Source: an uncultured Bacteroidales bacterium
Lineage (GTDB): Bacteria; Bacteroidota; Bacteroidia; Bacteroidales; F082
Direction of reading: 5' to 3'
Assembly (NCBI GenBank): GCA_937906455.1
Contig: CALCYT010000019.1
Span: 1-44,804, forward strand
DNA length: 44,804 nucleotides
The translations under genes and the position numbers were made by a program. Position 1 is the first letter of the stretch. The number at the start of each line of letters is the position of its first letter. Positions 7,571-15,487 of the stretch are shown in pieces. The notes under the pieces are model-generated. The model saw only the letters and a list, made by a program, of their open reading frames with translations, ran no database searches and was not told where the DNA came from.

Positions 7571-7795
7571 ATGGCAAGTTTCAAAGGAGCTATTTCTGTT
7601 GACACTGAGCGTTGTAAGGGTTGCGGCGTATGCGTCGTAAACTGTCCGATGGGTGTCATCAGTCTGGCAAAAGAAGTTAATGGAAAAGGTTACAACTACG
7701 CTTACATGGCGGAACCTGACAAGTGCATTGGCTGCGCGAGTTGCGGCATAGTATGTCCTGATGGAGTCATATCCGTTTACAAAGTAAAACTGTAA
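7571..7795 (+). CDS. 2-oxoacid:ferredoxin oxidoreductase, delta (ferredoxin) subunit
   Basis: A 74-residue protein with two [4Fe-4S] cluster motifs, CKGCGVCVVNC (about residues 16-26) and CIGCASCGIVC (about 54-64). Each ends in Cys-Pro, as in bacterial-type 2[4Fe-4S] ferredoxins. This subunit carries electrons from the thiamine-diphosphate site to external ferredoxin. It opens a four-gene operon (delta, alpha, beta, gamma), the order usual for the VOR/KOR family. Bacteroidales genomes often label these genes vor or kor; which acid is used cannot be read from this subunit. Confidence 0.93.
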   Translation: MASFKGAISVDTERCKGCGVCVVNCPMGVISLAKEVNGKGYNYAYMAEPDKCIGCASCGIVCPDGVISVYKVKL

Positions 7796-7830
7796 TCAAA
7801 TCATTGTCAAACATTTAAAAATTTATCATA

Positions 7831-8916
7831 ATGGGAGAATTAAAACTGATGAAGGGTAACGAGGCATTGGCAGAGGCCGCCATCCGCTACGGTGCTGATG
7901 CTTATTTCGGATATCCCATCACCCCGCAGTCGGAGGTGATAGAGTATCTGTCGGAACAGAACCCTTATGAACGCACCGGCATGGTCGTTCTTCAAGCTGA
8001 AAGTGAATTGGCAGCCATCAACATGGTTTATGGAGCCGGTGCATCAGGCAAGCGCGTGATGACATCGTCATCAAGTCCGGGAGTGTGCTTGAAACAGGAA
8101 GGTTTAGCATACATCGCGGGTGCCGAGGTGCCCTGCGTGTTTGCTGACGTGGTGCGCGGCGGCCCGGGTCTCGGAACAATACAGCCATCACAGGCCGACT
8201 ATTTCCAGAACACCAAGGGCGGCGGCAACGGCGACTACCGTAACATCGTGCTCGCTCCGGCATCGGTGCAGGAGATGTGCGACTTCGTGGCTCTCGGCTT
8301 CGACCTCGCATTCAAATATCGCATGGCGGCATGTATCCTCTCCGACGGCGCTATCGGCCAGATGATGGAGAAGGTCGTGCTTCCGGAACAGAAAGCCCGT
8401 ATGACCGACGAGGAAATCAAAGCCAAATATCCTTGGGCCATCAACGGTCGCAAGAACGGCACACAACACCGCATCATCACATCACTCGACCTCGACTCGG
8501 CGAAGATGGAGGAGCACAACATGAACCTCCAGAAGAAATACAAAGAAGTGGAGGCCAACGAGGTACGTTACGAGATGATTGACTGCGACGACGCCGAATA
8601 CGTGTTCGTGGCATACGGCTCAAGCGCACGTATCGCCCAGAAGTCGGTGCAACTCGGCCGCGCAGCAGGCCTCAAAGTGGGTTTGCTCCGTCCTATCACC
8701 CTGTGGCCTTACCCGACCAAGGCTATCGAAAGCCTCATCGACAAAGGCGTGAAGGGATTCCTCTCAGTAGAGTTGAGCTGTGGTCAGATGATTGAAGACG
8801 TCCGTCTGGCATGCAACGGCCGCGTGAAGGCCGAGCACTATGGCCGCGTCGGTGGTATCATCCACACACCTGAGGAAGTTCTCGAAGCTATGAAGAAACA
8901 AATTATAGGAGAATAA
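7831..8916 (+). CDS. 2-oxoacid:ferredoxin oxidoreductase, alpha subunit (VorB/KorA-like)
   Basis: A 361-residue alpha subunit. It starts with the pyrimidine-binding domain: GNEALAEAAIRYGADAYFGYPITPQSE carries the typical YPITP motif, and the conserved glutamate lies in LQAESELAAINMVYGAGASG. A transketolase C-terminal-like domain near residues 250-350 (VFVAYGSSARIAQK) completes it. The family decarboxylates 2-oxoacids with CoA and ferredoxin to give acyl-CoA and CO2. The separate-subunit form and short alpha chain match the branched-chain (3-methyl-2-oxobutanoate) or 2-oxoglutarate enzymes rather than pyruvate:ferredoxin oxidoreductase. It lies 35 bp after the delta gene and 4 bp before beta. 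Confidence 0.92.
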   Translation: MGELKLMKGNEALAEAAIRYGADAYFGYPITPQSEVIEYLSEQNPYERTGMVVLQAESELAAINMVYGAGASGKRVMTSSSSPGVCLKQEGLAYIAGAEVPCVFADVVRGGPGLGTIQPSQADYFQNTKGGGNGDYRNIVLAPASVQEMCDFVALGFDLAFKYRMAACILSDGAIGQMMEKVVLPEQKARMTDEEIKAKYPWAINGRKNGTQHRIITSLDLDSAKMEEHNMNLQKKYKEVEANEVRYEMIDCDDAEYVFVAYGSSARIAQKSVQLGRAAGLKVGLLRPITLWPYPTKAIESLIDKGVKGFLSVELSCGQMIEDVRLACNGRVKAEHYGRVGGIIHTPEEVLEAMKKQIIGE

Positions 8917-8920
8917 GACA

Positions 8921-9736
8921 ATGACAGTACAAGATATCATCAAACCTGAAAACTTAGTTTACGAGAAATCTAAGTTATTGACTAACAAGCCATTCCACTA
9001 TTGCCCAGGCTGCGGTCACGGCACTGTCCACCGTATTATCGCTGAGGTTTTGGAAGAACTCGGCGTTGGCGACAAAACCATCGGCGTGTCACCAGTAGGA
9101 TGCGCTGTGATGGCATACGACTACTTCGACGTTGACTTCGCCGAGGCAGCACACGGCCGCGCACCGGCGGTCGCCACAGGTATCAAACGCGTATGGCCTG
9201 ACAAAGTGGTGTTCTCCTATCAGGGCGACGGTGACCTCGCAGCTATCGGTACTTGCGAGACAATCCACACCTGCAACCGCGGCGAGAACCTCACCATGAT
9301 TTTCGTGAACAACGGTATCTACGGCATGACAGGCGGCCAGATGGCTCCTACCACACTCGAAGGCATGAAGACTGCGACAACACCTTACGGACGTAAGGCC
9401 ACGTTACCTGCAGGCGCTGGCTTCGACGGTATCCCGAACAACGGCTACCCACTGCACATCACCGAACTGATTGCCCGCCTTCCTGGCACAAAATATGTCA
9501 CACGTCAGGCTGTCTATGACCCTGCACATGTGCGTAACGCCAAGAAAGCCATCAGAAAGGCTTTTGAAAACCAGATTAACGGAAAGAGCGGCGTAAACTT
9601 CGTCGAAATTGTGTCGAACTGCAACTCCAACTGGAAGATGGAACCTGTTGCAGCCAACAAATGGTTGGTTGAGAACATGCTTCCTGAATATCCGCTTGGC
9701 GACATCAAAGTTGACGGCAAACTCGTTGAAAAATAA
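8921..9736 (+). CDS. 2-oxoacid:ferredoxin oxidoreductase, beta (ThDP-binding) subunit
   Basis: A 271-residue thiamine-diphosphate subunit. CPGCGHGTVHR near residues 28-38 is the conserved N-terminal motif. The cofactor motif GDGDLAAIGTCETIHTCNR (about 103-121), with the following VNNGIYGMTGGQ, holds the Mg-ThDP site. Together with the alpha subunit it forms the catalytic centre. The downstream gamma gene starts 17 bp after its stop. Family is firm; substrate class is inferred from subunit layout. Confidence 0.93.
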   Translation: MTVQDIIKPENLVYEKSKLLTNKPFHYCPGCGHGTVHRIIAEVLEELGVGDKTIGVSPVGCAVMAYDYFDVDFAEAAHGRAPAVATGIKRVWPDKVVFSYQGDGDLAAIGTCETIHTCNRGENLTMIFVNNGIYGMTGGQMAPTTLEGMKTATTPYGRKATLPAGAGFDGIPNNGYPLHITELIARLPGTKYVTRQAVYDPAHVRNAKKAIRKAFENQINGKSGVNFVEIVSNCNSNWKMEPVAANKWLVENMLPEYPLGDIKVDGKLVEK

Positions 9737-9753
9737 TTTAAAAAATTAAAGCA

Positions 9754-10290
9754 ATGACAGAAGAAATTATTATTGCCGGATTCGGCGGACAAGGTGTTTT
9801 GTCAATGGGCAAGATCCTTGCATATAGCGGCATCATGGAAGGCAAAGAAGTGAGCTGGATGCCATCATACGGTCCTGAGATGCGTGGTGGTACAGCCAAC
9901 GTGACTGTCATCGTCAGCGATGAACGCGTATGCTCTCCTATCCTCAACGCATTCGACACTGCAGTGATTCTGAACCAGCAGTCACTCGACAAGTTCGAAT
10001 CGAAAGTGAAACCAGGCGGATATCTTCTCTATGATCCGAACGGCATCACCAAGAAGCCTACCCGTACAGACATCCACATCCACACCATCGAAGGTGCACA
10101 GTTGGCATCTGACATGGGTAACAGCAAAGTGTTCAACATGATTATCCTCGGCGCGTTCCTGAAGCTTCGTCCGATTATCGACGACAAGAACGTTGAAGAG
10201 GGTCTTCGCCACAGCTTGCCTGAACGTGCTCACAAGCTCATCCCGTTGAACATGGAAGCCGTTAAGGTTGGAAAAGACAACGTGAAATAA
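9754..10290 (+). CDS. 2-oxoacid:ferredoxin oxidoreductase, gamma subunit
   Basis: A 178-residue gamma subunit. It starts with the glycine-rich IIAGFGGQGVLSMGK (about residues 6-20), the hallmark of the family, followed by SYGPEMRGGTANV. This domain binds CoA or helps close the active site in the assembled complex. It is the last gene of the operon. Its TAA stop (10288-10290) is followed without a gap by a GTCTTTA heptamer array and then a weaker hairpin that can end transcription. Confidence 0.93.
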   Translation: MTEEIIIAGFGGQGVLSMGKILAYSGIMEGKEVSWMPSYGPEMRGGTANVTVIVSDERVCSPILNAFDTAVILNQQSLDKFESKVKPGGYLLYDPNGITKKPTRTDIHIHTIEGAQLASDMGNSKVFNMIILGAFLKLRPIIDDKNVEEGLRHSLPERAHKLIPLNMEAVKVGKDNVK

Positions 10291-10320
10291 GTCTTTAGTC
10301 TTTAGACGTTAGACATTAGA
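10291..10320. repeat. GTCTTTA heptamer array abutting a stop codon
   Basis: Four 7-bp units (GTCTTTA, GTCTTTA, GACGTTA, GACATTA) begin at the first base after the stop codon of the gamma-subunit gene. This is the same unit family as at 461-522, on the opposite strand. Confidence 0.75.
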
Positions 10321-10323
10321 ATT

Positions 10324-10357
10324 GTAGAGTCGTCACAATGTGGCGGCTCTACTTTGT
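10324..10357 (+). terminator. Probable terminator of the oxidoreductase operon
   Basis: GTAGAGTCGTCACA pairs with TGTGGCGGCTCTAC (10324-10352) with two G-U pairs and almost no loop beyond one base. A short T-rich tract follows. The T-run is weak, hence moderate confidence. Confidence 0.6.
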
Positions 10358-10412
10358 AATATTTATTGCGTTCATTCTCGCATTGCTAATAATTATGTTT
10401 TGTTGTTGTTTT

Positions 10413-11597
10413 TTAAAACAACTTCTCAATATCAAAAGTTAAAAACTCTTCCAATGCTATTCCACCGCTGCCTACAATGAGCGTATGTATCGGATTGAAG
10501 TTTTCCTTAAATTTAGACAAGCCTTTGTTTTCAGTCCTCCGACCGCTTTTAACCTCAATGGCGACACATTTTCTATTGTATTCAATAACAAAATCAACTT
10601 CATCATTGCGCTCGCGCCAATAATAGAGTTTGCAGCCGATTTCATCGGCCTGGTTCAATAAATAAGCGCCCACAGTCGACTCGACCCAACGTCCCCACAA
10701 AGATAGTTCAATAAAGGTTTTCTCAAATGTCATGCCCGACTGTGCCGAAAGCAAAGCCGTGTTGTAAACCATAAGCTTAGGAACAGAATTGTATTTTCGA
10801 GCAGTGTCGTTAGCATATTTATACAAGCCGCAAAGCAATCGCGACTCGTCCAAGGTGTTGAGATAATTGGCGAGAGTAGTAACATTGCCAGCATCCTGAA
10901 GCTGACCGAGCATCTTGTTTAGCGAAAGCTCCTTCCCTGAATAAACGCAACCCAAATCAAACAGTTGACGCATAAGAACCGGCTTGTAAACTGTCTTCGT
11001 TGACAAAACATCGCGCTCAATTGCAGGAGTGATAATACTGTCTTTGATATAACGCTGCCAACGCTTGAAATCGTTTGTCATAACAGCTCCGCCAGGATAT
11101 CCGCCATAAAATACATATTGGTTAAGGTCGAAACCAAAAGCGTCGCGCATCTCCGAATAACTCCAATGCGTCATTTTTATGATTTCGAACCTTCCCGCAA
11201 GCGATTCGGTCAAGCCGTCCTTAAGAAGAAGACGCGACGAACCCAAAAGCACCACTTTCAATGGGACATCATTAAATGTATCCATGTCCCATTCTTTTTT
11301 CACAGCTTCGCTCCAATTGTCAATCTTATGAACCTCATCAATGACAAGCAGATACTCAGAGGCTTGCAACAACTGCATCCTTGCTCGTGCAGTAGCCCAA
11401 GTCTCTCCTATCCATTTCGTGTTACCAGATGGGACATTATCGGCTGTCGCAAACAGATATGGGGTATCTAACTCCTGCAACACCTGTTTAACAATTGTCG
11501 ATTTACCTACTTGTCGCGGACCCGACAGTACCTGTATAAAGCGTCGAGGTTCCCTAATTCGTGACATCAAAACGTAAAATTGAGCTCTTTTATACAT
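10413..11597 (-). CDS. AAA-type ATPase with DUF4143 nuclease-like domain
   Basis: A 394-residue protein with an N-terminal AAA_14 domain (Walker A GPRQVGKST at 26-34, Walker B LLVIDEVH at about 83-90) and a C-terminal DUF4143 domain with EVDFVIEYNRKCVAIEVKSG. That last segment has the D...ExK layout of PD-(D/E)XK folds. The family is common in anaerobes and often occurs in many copies per genome; its role is not settled. I chose the ATG at 11597: a TTG at 11621 would add eight residues but overlaps the promoter box. Three 22-bp-spaced repeats lie just upstream of the promoter, which suggests regulation. Confidence 0.88.
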   Translation of the reverse strand: MYKRAQFYVLMSRIREPRRFIQVLSGPRQVGKSTIVKQVLQELDTPYLFATADNVPSGNTKWIGETWATARARMQLLQASEYLLVIDEVHKIDNWSEAVKKEWDMDTFNDVPLKVVLLGSSRLLLKDGLTESLAGRFEIIKMTHWSYSEMRDAFGFDLNQYVFYGGYPGGAVMTNDFKRWQRYIKDSIITPAIERDVLSTKTVYKPVLMRQLFDLGCVYSGKELSLNKMLGQLQDAGNVTTLANYLNTLDESRLLCGLYKYANDTARKYNSVPKLMVYNTALLSAQSGMTFEKTFIELSLWGRWVESTVGAYLLNQADEIGCKLYYWRERNDEVDFVIEYNRKCVAIEVKSGRRTENKGLSKFKENFNPIHTLIVGSGGIALEEFLTFDIEKLF

Positions 11598-11618
11598 AAC
11601 TTGTTGATTATTCGGCTG

Positions 11619-11626
11619 CAAAGATA
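11619..11626 (-). promoter_or_regulatory. -7 promoter box for the DUF4143 ATPase gene
   Basis: The minus strand reads TATCTTTG followed by CA, the same extended box as before rpsU. It lies 22 bp before the ATG at 11597 and directly next to the first of three repeats (11628-11640). Confidence 0.65.
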
Positions 11627-11627
11627 T

Positions 11628-11684
11628 ACAAAATTCTCAATTCTCTGTTACAAAATTCTCAAAAGTTATCAACAAAATTCTCAA
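11628..11684. repeat. Three direct repeats ACAAAATTCTCAA with 22-bp period
   Basis: The 13-bp sequence occurs at 11628-11640, 11650-11662 and 11672-11684 without mismatch, so the copies are phased by 22 bp, about two helical turns. They cover the region upstream of the -7 box of the ATPase gene and end 17 bp from the DUF2750-like gene's stop codon. The layout looks like an operator array, but a binding protein is unknown. Confidence 0.8.
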
Positions 11685-11700
11685 ATGTCTAAAAAAATGA

Positions 11701-12114
11701 CTATTCTTCATCATCAAAATCCTCTGGCATTGGCTCTGCCCATTCCTCGTCGTAGAACTCCTCGCCTACCAGCTCGCGGTCGGATTTGTCTTGACCGCCA
11801 AGCATCTGGCGCATGATATTTGAAGGGATTGGAAAAATCCGGCCTTCAGTGCCAGTCGAGATGGCGATGCCGACATTGTCGCTACCGAGTTCGCGTGTCC
11901 AAGTGATGAATTCGGAAATATCCATTGTGGCTACTGTATAGTAGGCCCAATCGTCACCGATGCTTGCCTCGGCCTCTTCTTTCGTTGCCCACACAGGGAT
12001 GTAAGAGTTTCCGCCGCCGTCTTCAAGCATGGCAAAAAGACCAGGTTTTGCCTCCAAGAGCCATAACATTCCTTTGGCGTTTATAGTTTGTAAAAACTTT
12101 TGAAGTTCTTCCAT
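11701..12114 (-). CDS. DUF2750-like protein
   Basis: A 137-residue acidic protein. The order MLWLLEAKPGLFAMLEDGGGNSYIPVW then TKEEAEASI and a mid-protein WAYYTVATMDISEF resembles DUF2750 proteins, which are small cytoplasmic proteins of unknown role. The C-terminal 30 residues are very acidic (EEFYDEEWAEPMPEDFDDEE). It starts 9 bp after the acid phosphatase gene on the same strand, so the two are probably co-transcribed. A shrunken in-frame copy of the gene lies about 0.9 kb away at 12958-13056. Family call is by memory of the motif order and is moderate. Confidence 0.65.
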   Translation of the reverse strand: MEELQKFLQTINAKGMLWLLEAKPGLFAMLEDGGGNSYIPVWATKEEAEASIGDDWAYYTVATMDISEFITWTRELGSDNVGIAISTGTEGRIFPIPSNIMRQMLGGQDKSDRELVGEEFYDEEWAEPMPEDFDDEE

Positions 12115-12123
12115 AATGCAGTT

Positions 12124-12852
12124 TTATTTTGTCAATTTCTTAAACTCTTTCTTCGCCTTAGCCATGTCATCAAGAAACTCCTTGCAGGTGTGCAATCTTG
12201 CATAACATGCGGCGGCAAGCATACGCGAGGCATCGACATCGCTCTGCCAGTGGTAACCGGCAATAACACGGCTCTGACCCCACTCGTAACCTAATTTAAA
12301 CAAAGGATCCTGAGCATCGGGGTTGATTTCGCAAAGAATCAACGCCATACCCCATCCGCGAATGGCGTGCCCCGAAGGGTAAGAACCGTTGTGACGCAGC
12401 TCTTCCTCTTCCTCAGGAACCAGCGTCGGCTCGTTGAAATATGCGTATGGGCGGGTACGCATATAGGTCGCCTTCGGCTCAGTGGCACTCAGTCGTATGG
12501 TCTCGACGCTGCGTTTCACCAACTTGTAGATGGCAGGCGTCTTACTTTCAGAAATATCCATCCCGAATGCCCGGCAAAACTGAGGCACCATATCATCAAT
12601 CTCGTATGCCGCCTCACGAATGGCTTTTTGTGCGCGCAAGGTGTCGAGGCGCTGCTCCTTCCCCCAATAATACTGCGAGATGTCGTACATAAACTGCGAT
12701 GAACCCGGCGCAGGCGGTGCCGGCAACCAATACACTGCGTTTGGAACCTCTTTGGCAGTCAGGTACACATTCTCCTGAGCCGTCGCCATAATGTTTGTGA
12801 GCACCAGCAATGCCAGTACAAACAGACCGAAAAATTTGTTTTGTGTTTTCAT
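12124..12852 (-). CDS. Class A nonspecific acid phosphatase (PAP2 superfamily)
   Basis: A 242-residue exported phosphatase. A signal peptide spans about residues 1-25 (ending MATAQ). The three PAP2 signature blocks are present: KATYMRTRP (127-135), PSGH (159-162) and SRVIAGYHWQSD (194-205), in which His201 is the phosphate-attacking residue and Asp205 its partner. The spacing and the length of about 240 match PhoN/PhoC-type periplasmic acid phosphatases, which release phosphate from nucleotides and sugar phosphates. The promoter box TACATTTG lies 27 bp upstream. The DUF2750-like gene follows after 9 bp. Confidence 0.9.
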   Translation of the reverse strand: MKTQNKFFGLFVLALLVLTNIMATAQENVYLTAKEVPNAVYWLPAPPAPGSSQFMYDISQYYWGKEQRLDTLRAQKAIREAAYEIDDMVPQFCRAFGMDISESKTPAIYKLVKRSVETIRLSATEPKATYMRTRPYAYFNEPTLVPEEEEELRHNGSYPSGHAIRGWGMALILCEINPDAQDPLFKLGYEWGQSRVIAGYHWQSDVDASRMLAAACYARLHTCKEFLDDMAKAKKEFKKLTK

Positions 12853-12878
12853 TTTATTGGATTTTTATTATGCTAAGA

Positions 12879-12886
12879 CAAATGTA
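12879..12886 (-). promoter_or_regulatory. -7 promoter box for the acid phosphatase gene
   Basis: The minus strand reads TACATTTG, fitting TAnnTTTG, 27 bp before the start codon. Confidence 0.55.
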
Positions 12887-12957
12887 AATAATGTGTATTA
12901 TGCAAAAATCAGAATGTTTTTCTGTTACAAAATATTCAAATGCGTCTGAATTGAAGC

Positions 12958-13056
12958 TTATTCCTCATCATAGAACTCCTCGCCTACCAGCTCGCGGTCG
13001 GTTTTGTCCTGACCGTTTTGGTTTACGGTTGCTAAAAATTGTTGTAATTCTTCCAT
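12958..13056 (-). pseudogene. In-frame deleted relic of a DUF2750-like paralogue
   Basis: The minus strand encodes a 32-residue peptide that begins MEELQQFLATVNQNG and ends ELVGEEFYDEE. The first 15 residues match the start of the DUF2750-like protein at 11701-12114 (MEELQKFLQTINAKG). The remaining 17 match its residues from GQDKSDREL to EEFYDEE. Roughly 90 middle residues are missing and the frame is kept across the junction. The match continues weakly into 3' flanking sequence (TCTGTTACAAAAT near 12922 and 11645). It could be a decaying duplicate or a real micro-protein; I favour a relic. The rest of the 12853-13262 gap holds only the phosphatase promoter and a repeat at 13190. Confidence 0.8.
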
Positions 13057-13189
13057 ATTATATACTTAAATTATTTATTGTTTCGGTCGCCTTACAGCTC
13101 AAAATCTCACATAATCTTTTTAAAAAATCCTACAAAATATTATTTCAAATCTCTTTTAACTTTAACCTTATAACTGAACAACTAAAAAA

Positions 13190-13252
13190 GGATTTATTCA
13201 CCAAAGGTAAATGCTTTCGCTTCGCTCAGGTCTCCGCTCCGGTCGAAATGAC
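13190..13252. repeat. GAAATGAC-family repeat, half element
   Basis: These 63 bases, GGATTTATTCACC to TCGAAATGAC, match 39043-39105 with few changes. The copy ends 10 bp from the stop codon of the minus-strand ABC-F gene, as the other copy ends 4 bp from the tricorn protease stop. Confidence 0.8.
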
Positions 13253-13262
13253 AGCGTGAACA

Positions 13263-15119
13263 TCAAATATCATCAAGTTCCAGCCACCGCATCTCTTTCT
13301 CGTCAAGCAAGTCGTTAATCTCCGTAAGGCGTTTGCCGATTTTGTCAATCTCCTGATAATCAGTCTGATTTTCAAGTTGCGATGTCAGTTCTTTTTTCTC
13401 TTTTTCAAGATTCTCGATGTCTTGCGACAGCTGTTCATATTCTTTTTGCTCCTTAAATGAGCGTTTTTTGTTGCGCTCCGTTGCCTTAGGCCTGTTTTCG
13501 CGTGTATCGGTTCTCTCAGCGACATGAATCTTATGAAGTTCCTTATTTTTCTCATCAAGCCAGTCGTGGTACTGCGAATAGTTACCCATGAAGCCTTTCA
13601 CTGCTCCCTCACCCTCAAAAACGAAGAGCTGGTCAACAGTCTGGTCGAGGAAATATCTGTCGTGCGAGACAACTATGAGGCATCCTTTGTAGCCTTTCAA
13701 AAAATCCTCAAGTTTCTGCAACGTCAGGATATCCAAGTCGTTGGTAGGCTCGTCGAGGATGAGAAAATTCGGATTTTTAATCAGAATCGTGAGCAGATAG
13801 AGCCTTCGTTTCTCGCCGCCGCTCAGCAAAGCCACCGGCTGACGGTGCATCGAATACGGGAACATGAAATGCGCTAATAGTTTGTCGGCGGTATAAACCA
13901 TGTCTTTGCCGTAATATACCACCTCGGCGATGTCGCGTATTGTGTCGATAACGGTCTTGTTCTCATCAAATCTGATGCCTCCTTGGGTGTAATAGCCGTA
14001 AACGACGGTCTCGCCTGTTACAATCGTGCCGCTGTCGGGTGCCTCGTGACCCGTTATCATATTTAAAAAGGTGGATTTACCAACGCCGTTCTTGCCGATG
14101 ATGCCGATTCTCTCACCTTTCTTGAAGATATAATCAAAATCTTTAAGCAGATACAAGTCATCCCACTTCTTGGTGACACTTTTCATCTCGAGAATCTTTC
14201 CTCCGAGACGTTGCATGTCGAGCCCAAACTGTATCTCGGTATTGTCGCGAATCATGCGGGCTTTCTCTTTAAGATCGTAAAAAGCGTCGATACGGGCTTT
14301 CGCCTTGCCTGTTCGCGCCTGCGGAGTGCTGCGTATCCATTCAAGCTCATGCTTCAATAACTGTCCGGCCTTCTCCGCCGCAATGCGCTTGTTCTCCTCA
14401 CGTTCGCGGCTCTTCCTTACATAATAGTCGAAGTTGCCGTTATGAGTGTAAACGGTTCCGTGATACATCTCCAGAATCTTATTGCACACACGGTCAAGGA
14501 AATAACGGTCGTGCGTCACCATGAACAGCGTCACATTCGACTGCGTGAGGTAGTTCTCGAGCCACTCCACCATCTGCATGTCGAGGTGATTGGTAGGCTC
14601 GTCGAGAAACAGTATGTCTGGGTCGTCGAGCAGCACGAGAGCCAATGCCAAGCGTTTCACCTGTCCGCCCGACAAAGTGCCGATTTTCTGCGACAAGTCA
14701 TTGATTTCGAATGTCGAAAGCAGCTGTTTCAGCCTCAGATCATACGACCACGCCTGCATGGTATCCATCGCCGCCGTCGCCTCATCCAAATCTTTTTGAT
14801 TTACCAGGGCTTCCTCATAACGCTTGATGACGCGCATCACATCTGTATGACCTGTGGCAATGACATCTTCAATTGTAAGATTCGGGTCAAACTGCGGCAG
14901 TTGTTCAAGATACCCGACACGCACGTTTTCGTTAAACGTCACTTTCCCGCCGTCGGCTTCTTCTTTCCCGACAAGGATGCGCATCATGGTGCTCTTGCCT
15001 GTGCCATTGGCAGCTATCAAAGCGGTCTTCTCCCCTTTCTCTATCCCAAAAGAGATGTTCTCAAACAATAGCTTGTCGCTGTATGCCTTGGAAATGTTAT
15101 CTACCGACAAATAATTCAT
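13263..15119 (-). CDS. ABC-F family ATPase
   Basis: A 618-residue protein with two ATP-binding cassettes and no membrane segments. Cassette 1 has Walker A AANGTGKST (36-44), signature LSGGQVKRL and Walker B FLDEPTNHLD. Cassette 2 has GKNGVGKST, LSGGEKRRL and LILDEPTNDLD. A charged linker between them is rich in Arg and Lys. The C-terminal 80 residues form a coiled coil (EYEQLSQDIENLEKEKKEL), as in Uup-type members. ABC-F proteins act on the ribosome or in genome maintenance, not in transport. I chose ATG 15119 because it gives the family start MNYLSVDNISKAY; the longer frame begins in the promoter. The box lies only 4 nt before this ATG. Confidence 0.93.
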   Translation of the reverse strand: MNYLSVDNISKAYSDKLLFENISFGIEKGEKTALIAANGTGKSTMMRILVGKEEADGGKVTFNENVRVGYLEQLPQFDPNLTIEDVIATGHTDVMRVIKRYEEALVNQKDLDEATAAMDTMQAWSYDLRLKQLLSTFEINDLSQKIGTLSGGQVKRLALALVLLDDPDILFLDEPTNHLDMQMVEWLENYLTQSNVTLFMVTHDRYFLDRVCNKILEMYHGTVYTHNGNFDYYVRKSREREENKRIAAEKAGQLLKHELEWIRSTPQARTGKAKARIDAFYDLKEKARMIRDNTEIQFGLDMQRLGGKILEMKSVTKKWDDLYLLKDFDYIFKKGERIGIIGKNGVGKSTFLNMITGHEAPDSGTIVTGETVVYGYYTQGGIRFDENKTVIDTIRDIAEVVYYGKDMVYTADKLLAHFMFPYSMHRQPVALLSGGEKRRLYLLTILIKNPNFLILDEPTNDLDILTLQKLEDFLKGYKGCLIVVSHDRYFLDQTVDQLFVFEGEGAVKGFMGNYSQYHDWLDEKNKELHKIHVAERTDTRENRPKATERNKKRSFKEQKEYEQLSQDIENLEKEKKELTSQLENQTDYQEIDKIGKRLTEINDLLDEKEMRWLELDDI

Positions 15120-15123
15120 TCGG

Positions 15124-15131
15124 CAAAAATA
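15124..15131 (-). promoter_or_regulatory. -7 promoter box next to the ABC-F start codon
   Basis: The minus strand reads TATTTTTG, then CCGA, then ATG. Transcription starts about 4-7 nt after such a box, so the mRNA would have almost no leader. Confidence 0.6.
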
Positions 15132-15199
15132 AGAAAAAGTCTTCAGTCTTTTGATTTTAGATATTATTTTTTTAACATTATTAAGAAAATTAAAAAGAA

Positions 15200-15230
15200 T
15201 TGTCACATTTAAAAAAAATGTGTATCTTTG
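15200..15230 (+). promoter_or_regulatory. Promoter of the toxin-antitoxin pair
   Basis: TATCTTTG at 15223-15230 followed by CA, with TTG at 15200-15202 and a 20-bp spacer. Confidence 0.65.
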
Positions 15231-15289
15231 CAAAAAATTTAAGGTTATGGATGCTCATTAACAATTATAACACACTAAAAAACATTTTT

Positions 15290-15484
15290 ATGGAATCGCA
15301 AATTTTCACAACAAACAAATTGCCTTTTATGGTCAAAAGAAAACTCAAAAAAACGGAGCAAAAAAGCGAGAGTCTCCCTGAATATAGCACTTCAGAGGAT
15401 TTCAACAACGATGTTGAGGAAAAAGAGGCTTTCCTTTACACCTCGAAAATCAATGCCGCGCGGAATTTTTCAAAACACCTTTAG
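15290..15484 (+). CDS. Small putative antitoxin
   Basis: A 64-residue, strongly charged protein that starts MESQIFTTNKLPF and continues with a basic patch VKRKLKKTEQK and an acidic stretch NNDVEEKEAF. I recognise no known DNA-binding fold. The case for an antitoxin is position: the gene lies 3 bp upstream of a MazF/PemK-like toxin on the same strand, under one promoter. The ATG at 15290 gives the better protein; an in-frame ATG at 15251 would add 13 residues and is also downstream of the promoter box. Role inferred from context. Confidence 0.6.
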   Translation: MESQIFTTNKLPFMVKRKLKKTEQKSESLPEYSTSEDFNNDVEEKEAFLYTSKINAARNFSKHL

Positions 15485-15487
15485 GAG

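Noticed and set aside
10324..10352. Hairpin as a riboswitch or RNA gene
   Set aside because: It is a simple stem after a stop codon with few features beyond a terminator.
11598..11621. Upstream TTG start for the DUF4143 ATPase
   Set aside because: It overlaps the promoter box, and the eight extra residues are not expected for the family.
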